Program-made: the position numbers and the translations under genes
Origin: Neelides folsomi
Taxonomy: Eukaryota > Arthropoda > Collembola > Neelipleona > Neelidae
Assembly: GCA_034687125.1 (NCBI GenBank)
Contig: JAQGBZ010000375.1
Coordinates: 1-58,665 of the forward strand
Direction: 5' to 3'
Length of the DNA stretch: 58,665 nt
Notes under the pieces: model-generated
The model's database searches: none
Told to the model about the DNA's origin: nothing
The model's input: only the letters and a program-made list of their open reading frames with translations
Part shown: piece after piece, positions 25,725 through 38,600 of the stretch
Layout of the letters: every line of letters starts with the position of its first letter
Position numbering within the stretch: position 1 is the first letter of the stretch

Positions 25725-26215
25725 TTACAATACCAGAACAGCATGGTGCACAATGTTTGTCACTCAAATTTCTCTTTCACCATTGTGAGTTTAATGTTAG
25801 CTTTACTAATTTAAGTTTAATCGTGTAGGTAAAGTCTCGTATTTTATTTAAACAAATCTAACCTATATAAATACATGTTATAGGTATGGTAAAGCATGGT
25901 GAAAAATGGGCTAACATTCCGGACTCCGGTTTACTCCATGGTTCACCACCCCTCACCATGGTGAATAGTGTATTGGACGTGACGTTTTATCTAACCTAAT
26001 CTCACTATAATGAAACAAGCCTCCATAAAGTAAAGCGACACTTTTTGCCGGCTTTGTAAATCCCAGCCGAAAAATGATGAGGTTCATGGTGAGTTGGTGC
26101 ACCTTCGAGTTTTTATGGTGTACCATGGTGAAAACCGAAAATGCAATACTCAATGATAGGAAAATTAACATTAACTCACCATGGTGTGCTGGTACTGTAA
26201 ATCACAGCCAAAAAC
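25725..26215. repeat. CACCATGGTG palindrome array (candidate MITE)
   Basis: At least five CATGGTG/CACCATG words over 490 bp, several forming the full palindrome CACCATGGTG. The outer edges are roughly inverted: ACAATACCAGAACAGCATGG on the left against CCATGGTGTGCTGGTACTGT on the right. It resembles in style, not in exact sequence, the ends of the Merlin-like element. No target duplication found. Confidence 0.5.
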
Positions 26216-27348
26216 AATGTTTTTTAAAAATCCCTATGACTCAACAAAAACGCATCCTAATATTTATAAAAAAAATTTGAAATATAAACAATGAGCTGTA
26301 ATGTAAGAAATACAACAATAGTTGAATTTTAACTTTATTGGCAATAAAGTTCTTGGACGTGGAAATTTTGGTGTTGTTTGGGATGGATTTGTGAAAAGAG
26401 CTGAAAGAAATGTTGAAGTTGCAATTAAAATTGTAAAATCAGGTGTTGAACTTGTTCATATAAAAGCCCTTTTAGATTAATTAAAAATAATGTCGACAAT
26501 TGGAAAACACGAAAATATTGTTTCGCTCATTGCTGCTTGTACAGAAAATATCAAAACAAGTAAATTCATTCTAATATATAATTGAAAATAATTTTAATTT
26601 TTTTTCCATTAACTAATCATTAATATTAATGAGTTTATGTAATTCGTTATGTTTATTATTATTATTATAATTAAAATATTATTTTCTTTTTAAGATGAAG
26701 TATACGTTGCGGTTGAATTCTGTTCGAAAGGGAATTTGGCAGAAAATTTAATGTCAATGAATGAAAACTTTTGTTTGACTTCAATTAATCAGAAAGCAGT
26801 TTCTAATGATTATGAAAACCTTACAATGTAATTAAAGTATAACTAACAAAATAAACATCAATATAAAATTTTAAATACCTTAAAATGAAAGTACACCTTT
26901 GCATTTAAATTTATTCAATTTAATAATTAAGCAATGATAAAAAACGTGTCGAATGTTTGAGCGAATTGATTCAATATATGAAATTTCTTGCGGAATGGCT
27001 TTCCTTAGTGAAAACAAGGTTGTAAATAAATATTTGGTATAAATGTATCATTGATATTGGAATTATTTATTTATGAATTATTAAAAATAACTACAATATT
27101 TCAAATTAATGTAAACTAAAGAAAATGTTTCAATAAATATTTTTAGATTGTCCATTGTGATTTAGCGGCCAGAAATGTTTTATTAACATCTGCAAATAAA
27201 GCTAAAATTTGCAACTTTGGATTATCGCGACAATTATTTGAAGATACAACATATACCAAAAAATCTAAAGTATTTTCATTTACATTTTATTATTTTATAT
27301 ACTAATATAATTTTGAGTGAAAAATTGTAATTATTGTTAATCTTTTAA

Positions 27349-27501
<153 letters not shown>

Positions 27502-27813
27502 TGAAACCCCAAATTTGTCGATTCTTTGAAAAATGAAATGAGAATGCCAAAACCAAATTATTCATCTGAGAAAATGTCTATTGATAATTTATATCCATTT
27601 ATTATAATTTGTTAATTTTAAAATTTAAATTGTTTTTTAATGTTTAATAAGTTAAACATTAAAAAACAATTTTATGTTTACATTAGGTATAATTTAATGA
27701 AAAATTGTTGGAAAATTAATGCCGAGGATCGCCCAACATTTTATGAAATTGGACTGCGCATTGAAAATGAAATCGCTGAAGACCAAACCGAACCAAAATA
27801 TCAAAACATTTAA

Positions 27814-28202
27814 ATTAAATAGTTTTAATTATTCATTTTATTATTTTACGTTATTACCTTATTACAATCACATACCCAGAATTTATTAGCAACCCTTATA
27901 AACACTAATTAATCATAACAATAATTGTATAGTATACCAAATAATGCTTTACAAATGACTTAACTGGGTGTTGCGCCGGCGCAGGACTCACTGACCGACT
28001 TCTTGAATGGTTTGATAGGGTACGTGGTTTAATTTGATCCCTTAAATCTTTGAACTAACTCATTCTGCTGCAATTTTCAATTCCGGATTTTGAGTTTCTG
28101 GACAAGTCTTTCGACTTCGTTGCTCTCGTTGATGATTTTAATTGTTTTTTCAATCGACTTCTTCGATTTCTTTTCATATTATTTTTAATATTACTATTTT
28201 GT
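27814..28202. other. Spacer with a possible terminal exon of the integrase fragment
   Basis: Minus strand, 28165-28060, has about 33 codons of charged sequence (KKSKKSIEKTIKIINESNE) that could be the tail of the integrase-like gene, but the join is not secure. Otherwise nothing recognised. Confidence 0.25.
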
Positions 28203-28999
28203 TTAAATACCTTGATCAGTTATGATTATCTCCACCCTTCCAAATCTCTTGCAAATTCCATCAAAAAATTTCAAGATTCCGTCAGCACATTTTGCCATTA
28301 AGAGTTCTGCTTCTACCCATTTGGTCAAATGCTCAACAGCCACAATTACATATTCAAATCCTTCTTCACTTTTGGGCAATTTAATTAAATCCATTCTCCA
28401 TTGACTCATTGGTTTATCAGATGGAGGTGGTGGAATTGGATGGAGTGGTATTTGTGAAATTTTCAAAGCCGAATTTGTTTGACTCTTTGCAAAATGCTCT
28501 ACAATCTTATTGAACAGAATCTCAATAATATCTATAATACAATAAATTGTTTTCATATATTATATTACTTTTAACATAAATAAGAATGAATAATTATTAA
28601 TAATTTAAATAATGATTCACTATAAATTGTTAATTTTTTGAACCTTTTTGAGATTTCCGCATATGTATAATTTCCGCCAAGATGCCCATTTTCACAATAT
28701 ACATTTGAAATAATTTGTTCAGTTTGTCCAACCCGAAGCACAATTCGCTTTGTTTGACCTTTAATAAAGAACAAAGCTGATCCATCTTCTGATACTGTGA
28801 ACTTATCATATAATCTTTGAAACGAGAAAATAAGAGATTTGATTTTATTTTTTTCTTTGGCATCTGAGATTGCAAAAACTTCAGAATAACTTTCAAACTT
28901 AGGAAGTGCTTGTTTATTTTTTCCACCCTGAAGAAAGTTTAGCAATTCGTCGTAACGTAAATGACTAATGCCTCCATAATTATGCTTATCGAACTCCAT
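28203..28999 (-). pseudogene. Retroelement integrase fragment (Ty3/gypsy- or KRBA2-like)
   Basis: Two minus-strand open segments. The first (28999-28644) starts MEFDKHNYGGISHL and contains an H2C2-like integrase N-terminal piece (CENGHLGGNYTYAEISKRF) without the second Cys pair. The second (to 28212) carries the start of an rve integrase core: SQWRMDLIKLPKSEEGFEYV, VEHLTKWVEAE and IIITDQG, holding two of the three catalytic acidic positions. The third (Glu) is not seen. The phases of the two segments do not join cleanly, and no gag, protease or reverse transcriptase is present. I read it as a fragment of a retroelement or a decayed integrase-derived gene. Confidence 0.6.
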
Positions 29000-29538
29000 A
29001 TTTAACTTACAAATAAAGATTAAATAATTTATGACATCTTAAATGAACATAGCTCGACTTAAAAAAGGAAATAAGGTGTCGCATAATATAGTTTCATGCT
29101 CAATTTTTATTCGCTGAAATTAGTTTGAATGCAAATTACTGGCCACATTTTTACTCGTGTAGAAGTGTGGAAAATGTGAGCAAAAACGTTATCCACACTT
29201 TTACGCTCCACACATTTAACTGGTTAAAACTGAAGATTCCACACTATTACTCGCTTGGTCACACATTTACTTGCGGCACACCTTTACCTACGACACCGGA
29301 CCCCGAAAGATACCCGGGGGTTGAGGTGAAATAATTTAAAGGCGCATTTTTGGAATGCAATACAAGTTATTATATTGTTATACATTTTAACTACAATTTA
29401 TATTTAATTAAATAAAGTCTGATTTAGGAATTTTTAAAGGAAACTTTATTTCAAAACATTAATTCCTGACTTCACAAATCGGATATGTTTCTAATTTATT
29501 CCGAATTGCTGTATCGTTTGGAAAATAGTCATTAAATC
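29000..29538. other. Spacer with a CCACACATTTTTACTCG-type repeat
   Basis: Positions 29135-29290 contain five or more degenerate copies of a ~20-30 bp unit built from CCACA and TTTACTCG/TTTACGC words, in places inverted. No gene recognised. It may be the end of an unidentified small element. Confidence 0.4.
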
Positions 29539-32021
29539 CTATGTTCGAGATAGCTTTCGTTTAGCTTTATTGAATGTTCTTGTAATTCTTTTATCAACTT
29601 CACATCCAGAAAAATTAGACGAAGTGAAATTGACATAGATTCCCGTCCAAAGATGCTCTGCAAATAAATTTTAATTTTAATTTCCAATTTACCAATTATA
29701 ATAATTATGTAAGGGACCCGCGTACCTTATCTAAATTTTTCTTAACTAAAATTTTTTTAACTAATGCTAATATATCAAAGCATATACATATCTAACAACT
29801 ATCCTATCTAAACACGAACTTAACTAACTACGTATAAATCTAAAGTCTTTTTTATCTATATGTATATCATCTAGCTACTATATTATCTATTGTATTCTTT
29901 ATCTAAACAGCAATATATATATATATAAATATATCTAAATATTAAATTATCGATTATATATGCATTGTGGATATTTTTATTGACCCAATGTCAGTGGATG
30001 AACATCCCTATACCTGGGATAAGATTACTTGAAGGGCATTTAAATGAGGTGATATTGTCTTTTGTTTCTCCAAGCATATTCCATCATCCAACCACTAATG
30101 TATGAATGAATATTCTTTATTTAATCTCTTGTCTTCAAGAATAGAATATTTTACTTGCATAGTATAAACATTTCATCAAGTCAATCGTAATTCAGAAAAT
30201 ATTCCAATTCCCTGTAAACAACGAACGAGATACAAGCTCCCCCCTTCACATAATTCACTTCATTCGCCTTGTGGTCTGCAATTCTCCCTAACATCGGACC
30301 AACTTCAAGGACCGAATTCGCCATGCCGCTTCAACTCATCATGGGACCAAGGGGAGTTCAACAATTAAAGTTTGAGGCGTTTGTTTATATTAAAAATAGA
30401 ATATATGTTAATCGTTTGACAAAAGTTCAGTATTGGAAGTGCGGGTTATATCATAAATCTTGTCAGGCGCGTTTGAAATCTTCAATGAGTTATCCCAACT
30501 TGGAAGAATTCAGACAATTCCCGATATGTTGAAAAACTACTTGGATTCAGAATACGCTCACAATGTAAAGAAAATTGCAGCCCTTGCCTTTTTGCCTGTT
30601 GATGATGTCGTCAATGGATTTGAGTATCTTCAAACTTCAGATTTTTTTCAAACCAACCGAGAAACAAAAGATTTTATTGATTATTTCGAATCCACATGGA
30701 TAAAAAAACTGATGCCAAATATACAACGAAGGCCTCCAAGATATCCCCTTGACTTGTGGAATCCCCTTGACTGTTAACTTCTAGATTCTCAAAGTATAGT
30801 TAAAAGTGTGAAGACTTTTAACTATAAATGCAACTACTTTAGATGTTTAAATGGACTGTTACTGAAAGTGAAATATTGAACCGTCCGATTGTATTTGTTA
30901 TATCTCAATTTATTAAGGTGTTCTATAAATATAAGAAACCCAGCGCTCAATAGGATCGGTCTTAACGGATCTGAGGAAGTGGGGAGAGGAAAAGTCAAAC
31001 CAGAGACCTTAAGGATCTCTCTCACGGCCCTCCTCATGTCCCACTCAATTTATTACATCACCAACACACCCATCCCTTTGCACTCCCTTGGTCTACCTTT
31101 ACATATGACGTCATACACATCTTAGATATTATTATATACTTATATACTTGTACATAATATGTTTATGCTTTTACTAATACTTACTTATCATTAGTAACAT
31201 ATTACATTTACCTATGTATAATATATCTATTTATAAAAATATCATATTAATATGCTTTGATATATTAGCATTAGTTAAGAAAATTTTAGTTATAAAAATT
31301 TTAGTTAAGAAAAATTTAGATAAGATAATTTTAGTTAAGATCTTTTTAGATAAGCCCATACCTCCCCATTATGTAATGTTAAACATTGCTTTACGGTATT
31401 TTCTTTTGGAATATATATTGATATAGATCATATCGCTAAACGAGACTTGTGCAAGTACTCGGCCAATACTCGCACATAAGTCAGAGGATTCATACCAATC
31501 CACCTATAACAGATATAAACAATATGCTTTCATATTTGAAAGTACTTTTATTAATTTAATTAATATTTAAAGTATTAACAAACTTTGTGAATAGAATCAA
31601 CATAAAATGTTTTCCTCTGTCTTCACCAATATAATCGAGACCGGGCATTTCCGATCTAACAGGCAAAAAATTGTTAATTCAATAATCTTAAAGTTTATAA
31701 ACGAAAATTGATTTAAATAATTTAACATCCCGATTTAAAATATTTAGTTAGGATAATTTTAATTTAACATTCCAATGGTAGCTAAATGTAATTATTTTGC
31801 AATTCCCATGTTAGCTCATGATCCAATTTACCAAATTTAATCATATTCTCAACACTATCCGAATGGGCTGGAAAAATTAAAAATTATCAATATCAGTGTG
31901 TATGTGTAATTTCTTATGAAATATATTGATTTGTGAGATTTTTAATTAATATTATCTTAATTATTTATTAACATAATGATGCTTCCAATGCAATTAACAG
32001 GATTATAATGTAGAAACTCAT
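29539..32021 (-). CDS. Probable C-type-lectin-like secreted protein with a MULE in its intron
   Basis: A minus-strand start at 32021 opens a signal peptide (MSFYIIILLIALEASL; exon to 31973), followed by short exons at 31867-31832 and 31655-~31625. Next is an exon at 31503-~31400 with VDWYESSDLCASIGRVLAQ, a typical early C-type-lectin block. On the far side of the transposon, 29657-29539 encodes EHLWTGIYVNFTSSN and ends in a stop. WTG followed by a Cys is typical of the second half of the domain. I infer one gene with the MULE (29713-31367) in the intron between the halves. Not every junction is in phase in my model, and part of the domain (further Cys, the EPN/WND region) is missing. It could be a broken gene rather than a working lectin. 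Confidence 0.4.
29704..29712. repeat. MULE target-site duplication, left copy (ATTATGTAA)
   Basis: ATTATGTAA directly precedes GGGACCCGCGTACC. The same nonamer lies at 31368-31376 after the right end. A 9-bp duplication is typical of Mutator-like elements. Confidence 0.9.
29713..29797. repeat. MULE left end and subterminal repeats
   Basis: GGGACCCGCGTACC, then CTTATCTAAATTTTTCTTAA and the CTAATGCTAATATATCAAAG word, all repeated inverted in 31246-31367. Confidence 0.85.
30323..30775 (+). pseudogene. FLYWCH finger fused to MULE transposase C-terminus (core deleted)
   Basis: The frame from about 30323 encodes a FLYWCH-type zinc finger: FEAFVYIKNRIYVNR, QYWKCG and CQARLKS. Then, overlapping from ~30460 in another frame, comes the usual tail of MULE transposases: IAALAFLPVDDVVNGFEYL, FIDYFESTWI and PRYPLDLWN. 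The several hundred residues with the catalytic Asp/Asp/Glu between them are missing. The switch of frame near 30470 marks the deletion junction. No function is expected beyond a possible truncated DNA-binding peptide. Confidence 0.8.
31246..31367. repeat. MULE right end and subterminal repeats
   Basis: Inverted counterpart of 29713-29797 with two additional copies of the TTTTAGTTAAGA-type word. Ends in TACCTCCCC followed by the target duplication. Confidence 0.85.
31368..31376. repeat. MULE target-site duplication, right copy (ATTATGTAA)
   Basis: Identical to 29704-29712. Confidence 0.9.
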
Positions 32022-32646
32022 TGCAGAGTAATAACAAAATAAGTCGTCAAGTTTGAATTGTGCATCTATTTAACAGTTATTATTGGGCTCATTTTAATTA
32101 ATTATGATAAACTTAATATCCTATGTCTTTTCCTGTTTATTAAATTAATAAGAAAATCACATTGTATGTTTTAAATCTATCAATCAAAAGTTAAATTCCT
32201 GTTCCTGCATTTTAATTAATATTTTAAATTCTAGGGATTAAATATTTGTGTCAAACCCCTTGTTTGTATTTGATAAACAATTTTAATTTATGATTTTATT
32301 GATTTTGTTTCAAATGATATTTTAGAACTGCTGTTGTTTAAAAAAGTTTTATTAAAACATTTTTTTATATTTTCATTTCATGCAAATATTACAAACTACA
32401 ATTTTTAAGATGTAAATAATAATAATAACATAAACACAATTTGACACAAAGAAGAACCTTGTATTAATTATCTCGAATAACTTTAATTAACATAATTATA
32501 CTTATAATGGTAAAAGATAAAACATAAATTATGTTAACTGTTTCAATTTGTAATATTCGAAGTGGAAGGCTAAGTCAACTATTAGTAAATAACGAGCAAC
32601 AAGTAAAGAAATAGTTGTGTGAAAAAAAGCCGAGTTGTTGGACAAA
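32022..32646. other. Spacer between lectin-like and GMC genes
   Basis: AT-rich; by position it holds the lectin-like gene's promoter and the GMC gene's 3' UTR. No frame or motif of note. Confidence 0.45.
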
Positions 32647-35600
32647 TCAAGACAAAGTGACGTTGTATTCCATGGCAATGAAATCAGCAGCCAAAAGTCC
32701 CAACATTTGGCATGACACTTGATTGATGGACAACAGACGTTCTTCGAGAACTGATGCGTCCACAACTCGTAAACCCCTCGTTTTCAACACTCTGAATAAT
32801 TAAAGAAATATAAAGAAATTTAAATAAATTAAAAATCATTGTAAAATGTTAATTATAATTAATAAATTTATTTAAACTCTTAAAATATTAATAAAATTAT
32901 TCTTTAAAAGTGAGTATTTTGAATTATATTTAATATTAACCTTAGGCGCGGGTCAACAACCGCGTAAGGAACGGATTCATTCCGTCCAATCGGTGCTGTC
33001 CCTGAGTACTTGAATGCTGTTAAAGTTGTGTGTCTGGCAAGACACTCGTAATATCTAAAATAATTAATAATAATCAACTTAAAGAATATTTAATTAATTG
33101 AATTTGAAGATAATCAATCAATTCAACTTAAAGATAATTTAATTGATTGAATTTAAAGATAATTGAGTTAATTGTATTTTAAATAATTTAAATTGACTTA
33201 CGGATCTGTTCTCATTTCAAAAGCCTCACATCCAGGAAAGGGAATATCAATAAGTTTCCCTCCGACGGTTCTCATGTTGTCAGTTCCCTCCACGACCTTT
33301 GTCGCGAGCCTTAGTCCCTCCACAAGGATCTTGACATCCCGGTCGTCGTGGAGGTATTTGGGATCGAGCAAAGGCTCCGCGTGGGGGTCCTTTGATCTCA
33401 ATTTCATTTCTCCCCATCCAAACGGCTTCGATAGGGTGACTAGTTGGAGGAAGGAATCCATCCCATTCGCCGCCCCGAAGTATCCCTCCATCACATCGGG
33501 GCGGAAGTTGAACGCATCGGCCAAAGTAAACTCGGAATACGGGCCGACCGAAGAGGCCAAAATGTACGTGTGCAAATCGGGGTGTTCAAATCCTCTCGCT
33601 TTGCCCGATTCGCTCAAAATGGAATAAGTGGCCTCGGACTGCGGGGCCGAGAAAATCCCCGATCCGTCCCGATTCCAAACGGAGAAATCTCCTAAGCTCA
33701 GATCCCGCTCAGCTTTAAAAGACATCCCGCGGTTGAGGAGGAACGGACCAATCAGAGCTCCGTACTTGTCTTGTAATCGCTGCCCAACTGGTAAATCCAA
33801 CTTCACCTTCACCTACATTACAATTAGTTAATTAGAATAATCGTTTTAATCAAGTTGGTGGTTAGTTTTGGATTTTTACACTTTGTTTTATACAGGGATT
33901 CTTATTCACATCGTTTAGAGAAGTATAGATAATTAAGAAATATTAATAATAAATATTTAATTTAAAAAATATTTGTATTTAATTAATAATTAATATTTAT
34001 ATAAACATTTATATGGGCTTTAAATGTTTATTAAATATACACTTTTAAATATTTAAATTTTATACAGACAATCATCACACACATGCTATTAAAACCAATT
34101 TGAAGCGAAACATGCAGAAATAATTAATTATATAGAATTTTAATGATCTATCATTTTAAATGTCATAATGTCATACAGTAAATGTATATTTATGTATTGG
34201 TAACCCACTTACATATTTAATATATATTTATCATATATACATACTGTATATATTTCTGATAAATTATTAAATATTCATATAAGGTGAATCTGTCCTAAAT
34301 TGTAATTATTATGTAAATGTAATAAATAACACGTTTCATTTTTATATCAAAATTGGCGCATCTTACGCCATTGGCTAAATTGGCGCATTGGCGCTATGTT
34401 AGAAATAAATTTATAAAATGGATTTAAATGTATGGTATTAATTATACTAAAAATTCTATTAACACGTAATAAGAAATAAAGGTGTTTGAAATGAATAAAA
34501 ATGAAGGAAAGTTGTTTCGTGATCTGAGTCATCTCACAACTTGTTCATAAATTGGAATTAAACAAGTGTAATATATACGGAGTACTTGGAATAAATTACA
34601 TGTATGTATAAATATGTAATGTATAAGATGTAGATATTATTTTTATAACAATGACGCGGCCAAATGATTTAATGTTGATATTACAAGAATACTTTCAATT
34701 AACCAAATGGTTTCTAAATTGATTAATTGATCGTCAAAGGAGTCAAAAGGTGTTGTTGTGATTGTAATGGCCTAATGACGTAAATTATAACTCAAATTCC
34801 ATTCGTGTGTTCGCTACTGAAAACTCTTCATGTTCTGCATCAGATGCAGCGGAATGAGAAAAAAAGTTTACAAGTATAAGTTATGCAAAGGATCTTGCAA
34901 TTTCATAAACCAGCTTCTTTTGTACATTTTTCATAGGCCATTAAATAAATCAAAATAAATTTGATGTTTTTTATATTAACAAATGAATACAACTTGCCTT
35001 TGCAATGGCAAGATAAGTTTAGTTGCAAAAATGTTCAAAGTTGCAAAAATTGTTCAGTTGCAAATATTGTTCAAAAGTTGCAGAATTTTGATTATTGAAA
35101 GGAATTAAAAATTCCATGCATGCAAAATGTCTTACATTCTTTTTTCCCATCTTTGGCTCACGTCAAATCTTCGTTTTTTTCTTCACCAGGATTTCATTCA
35201 TTCACTCAATATTTAATTTAAACTTACCGCAATTAAATTATCCAATCATATCCAATTAAAATTTATACTATTTATTTATTCTTATGGAGACTTTATATTT
35301 TATTTAAATGGCTTAGCCATGAATTAACCTAAAGGGTGATGAATGGAACGAGATTTAAAAAAAAAACCTGTATTGACACTAATGAGATAAGGGAGCTGAA
35401 AGGTAATTAATTAAATAGGAGGTAAAGAGTTTAAAATACTTAGTTATTCTGTGACAACTGGAGGGAACCTGTTTGAGTCCTTTTATTAATTTACGACCTT
35501 TCCCTTTCATTTTCTCTTTTTGGAAGAAAAAGGTCGTTGGGGTTTTTCTTTCCAATCCAAGTTATTTAAAATGAATTGCAATTGATTACATTTTGAATAT

Positions 35601-38600
35601 ATTTAAATATGGTGGGGTATATATTTAAATATGGTGGGGTATATATTTAAATAAGGCAACTCACGCCAAGTTCTTCGAGGTGGGCCCTTGGCCCAATTCC
35701 TGAGAGCATCAGGATTTTGGCCGATTGGATGGCGCCGGCCGAAAGAATCACCTCTTTGGTGGCGTAAGCGAATCGCGTCGCTCCGTGATTTTCATATTCA
35801 ACCCCATACGCCACATTGTTATTGTCGAGAAGAACCTGTAAAGGATTTTAAATTTACTTCTATACAATTAGTATTAACTATTCTCAACGCTATTAAAATA
35901 CTAGTTTAAATATACAATTAAAGGGGAAACAATTACTAATGAAGCTGAGGCTACAAGTAACAATTTACAAGTCAAAATTAAAATAAATGAATAAATTGGA
36001 AGCAGCTTATTTAACTGAGGGAGATATAATCGCGATTCGCGATTATCGTGATTATATCAATTGTATTGTAAACATGATTCCATTCTAGCTAATGATATAA
36101 GGTTAACATGGATCGTTTTAATTACATGGGTAGTTTTAATTGCATGGATAGATTTAATTAAAGGTTAAAGTTTACCTTTCTCACAAATGCGAATTTTTGT
36201 ACTATGAGATTTTGTGGGTTTCGACGCATAGCTGGCTCAATAAACCCGTCGTATGCATTCCATCTTCTCCCATTTCGAAGATAAAAATCTGTTGGCGCGA
36301 AGCCTAATTCAAGTTAAAAAAATTATAATAAATTAGCCAGTTTAACTATTAACGTTAACTTTAACTTTTAACTATTAAAAGAATCAAACACAAACAAATA
36401 AAAGTTGTTTCAAGCAGCTACAACTACTTTTAAAACATTAATGCATTTAGATTAAACTAAGATATAAAAAATGTCCCAAAATGTGAAAAATTTTAATTAA
36501 TTAAAAATATTAAAAATTAATTAACATTTAAATAAATAAACCAACCTTCTGTAAGCGGTCCATAAGCATTTGGATCTCTCATCGGAAACCCAAGTTCTTC
36601 TCCGGCCCTCAATAAGTTTTTGATGAATGGTGAAAGTGGCGTTCGTTCCAAGCTGAGTCCGCCGCCATGACCGTGATCACCTGAACAATTAAATTCCTCA
36701 TTACAATGCCATTATACTTCGATAAGGTTCGTAATGGTCGAGTTGGTCCGAGATATAGAATTATGTTATTGATTCAATAACATTATTACTGCAATTACTT
36801 AACAAAATGAGAACTTGAATCTTAATCTATGAATCATCCAAGTGGTTTTGCATGTAATTCTCAAATCTAAAATGCATGTACTTTAACACATACAAATGAT
36901 GGGCGTGAAATCATCCAAATTTTAAGGTACGATGGTTTTCCCATTATTTGTAAACAATCAATTGCTTAAAACAATTGGTGTTAAATGCATACAAAATGAT
37001 TATGTATTTACATAAAATACGATAAACTAGAAAAAATACAATAAATTTGCAAAAATACATAAGCTTGCAAAAATACAATAAACTTGCAAAAATACAGTAA
37101 GCTTGTAAATACGAATGATTTAGCCAGTTTAGCCTATTTAGTTATTAAAATGATTTACGGTGTTTGGCAAAAAAATGGCATTGTGACACAGCAGGAGGAA
37201 GACAGCAATGTAATAATTTAAATTGAAGCATCATAACAGGTGTTTTGTTTATATTGTTGCTCATTTAACAATTTATATTTTAATCTCATAATCCTCTTAA
37301 CTTAAAATTAATTGCATGATTCAAATTGCAATTAAATACTTAAAATCTTTTCTTTCTGTCTTGACAATTTACCAATAAAATTTTAATTATGAGCTTAATT
37401 AATAATAAAAATTGAATAAAATTATTTTTTATATTTATAGCTAAATATCTATATATTATTTTATATGATATTATTTTATAGTTGTATTTAAATAAAGCTA
37501 ACGATGACACTAACTAGGAAATTTAACGCTAAGAAATTTTTAAATGTTTATGCAATAATTTGCGTAATATAAATCTTATGCAATTTAATAGGATTTGAAG
37601 AATAAAGATGATTTAAATGAAATTTTAACTTTACCAGAATTCATGAAGTATCCATTGTAGTCTTCAAGTTTTTTAAAATACTTTAAAACATTCTCCAAGC
37701 GGTAAACATCGTCGTCTGCTTCGTTGGCCAAAGCATCGAATCCTTCCACGTTACCTCTGATGTAAATCATCCCATTGAGGATTGAAGATCCTCCTAACCC
37801 TTTACCAGCAGGCCATAACGTAGACTACAATTAACAAAATTAGCATTTAAAATTTAGAAAATATAAACAGCGGGGAAATATAAAATCTCGAAAGTTGGTA
37901 AATTTAACAAAGGGATTTGATTCTATTTGTGATTTATGAACTTTTATGGCAAAAAATAAAAATTTTGAACATACGTTTCCTTTAAGCCCCAAAGATGCTT
38001 TTGTTTGTGGTGTTGTTTTGTATCTCCAATCAATGATTTGTTGATTGAATAACGCATAATTGAATTTGGGTATTGACATATAGGCATGAGGTTCGCCGCC
38101 TGCTTCGAGGAGTAAAACTCTAAAGGATTCGCTAAGACGACTCGCCAACACGCTCCCACTCGCTCCACTTCCAACTACAAAAAATGAATTAATATTAATT
38201 AAGAAATTTCATATTAATCAAACATTTGAGTTCCGCCCCAACATTTCCTTCTTTCAACAACTATTCGTTCAAGATGCGCTTCTCCGCACATTGCGTTCAT
38301 TTTTTACCTTAAGCTATCATGTATCATCTATGATCATTTAACTATACATTTAGCTAATTATGACCTATGACCACTACGTTATTTTATATAAGCTGAGTTT
38401 GTATGTTAACTATGGTAACCATGGTAACTACAAATTATTAACAGCTTTTGACATGGCATTTGACCAACATGGTTCCTATGGTAAAATGAATGTTACAAAA
38501 ATGAATAATTATTATTCAACATTTTCAACACAGATCATTTGGCCATTTGTTTGCGTGTGCCTTCAATTTGCCATGTAGCATTTAAAATGATTTAAAAGAT

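Larger units (their letters stand above)
29713..31367. mobile_element. Mutator-like element (MULE), internally deleted, non-autonomous
   Basis: 1,655 bp between perfect ATTATGTAA duplications. The left end (GGGACCCGCGTACC) and the reverse complement of the right end (GGGGAGGTATGGGC) are only loosely alike. Both continue into subterminal repeats of TTATCTAAATTTTTCTTAAC and CTAATGCTAATATATCAAAG. Inside is a FLYWCH zinc finger fused directly to the C-terminal part of a MULE transposase; the DDE core is absent. It could be mobilised only by a transposase supplied elsewhere. Its right half has an inverted relative at 58340-58665. Confidence 0.88.

Noticed and set aside
29713..31367. Treating the MULE region as part of a host gene
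   Set aside because: Perfect 9-bp duplication and inverted subterminal repeats show that it is an inserted element.
33193..33831. Plus-strand open frames opposite the GMC exon
   Set aside because: They are antisense shadows of a GC-rich coding exon that has a clear family match on the minus strand.
36025..36060. Palindrome ATAATCGCGATTCGCGATTA as a regulatory site
   Set aside because: It lies deep in a GMC intron with no other evidence; short palindromes arise by chance.
37944..38174. Alternative minus-strand frame overlapping the GMC FAD exon
   Set aside because: The frame with GSGASGSVLASRLSES is the FAD-binding one and joins both neighbouring exons in phase.
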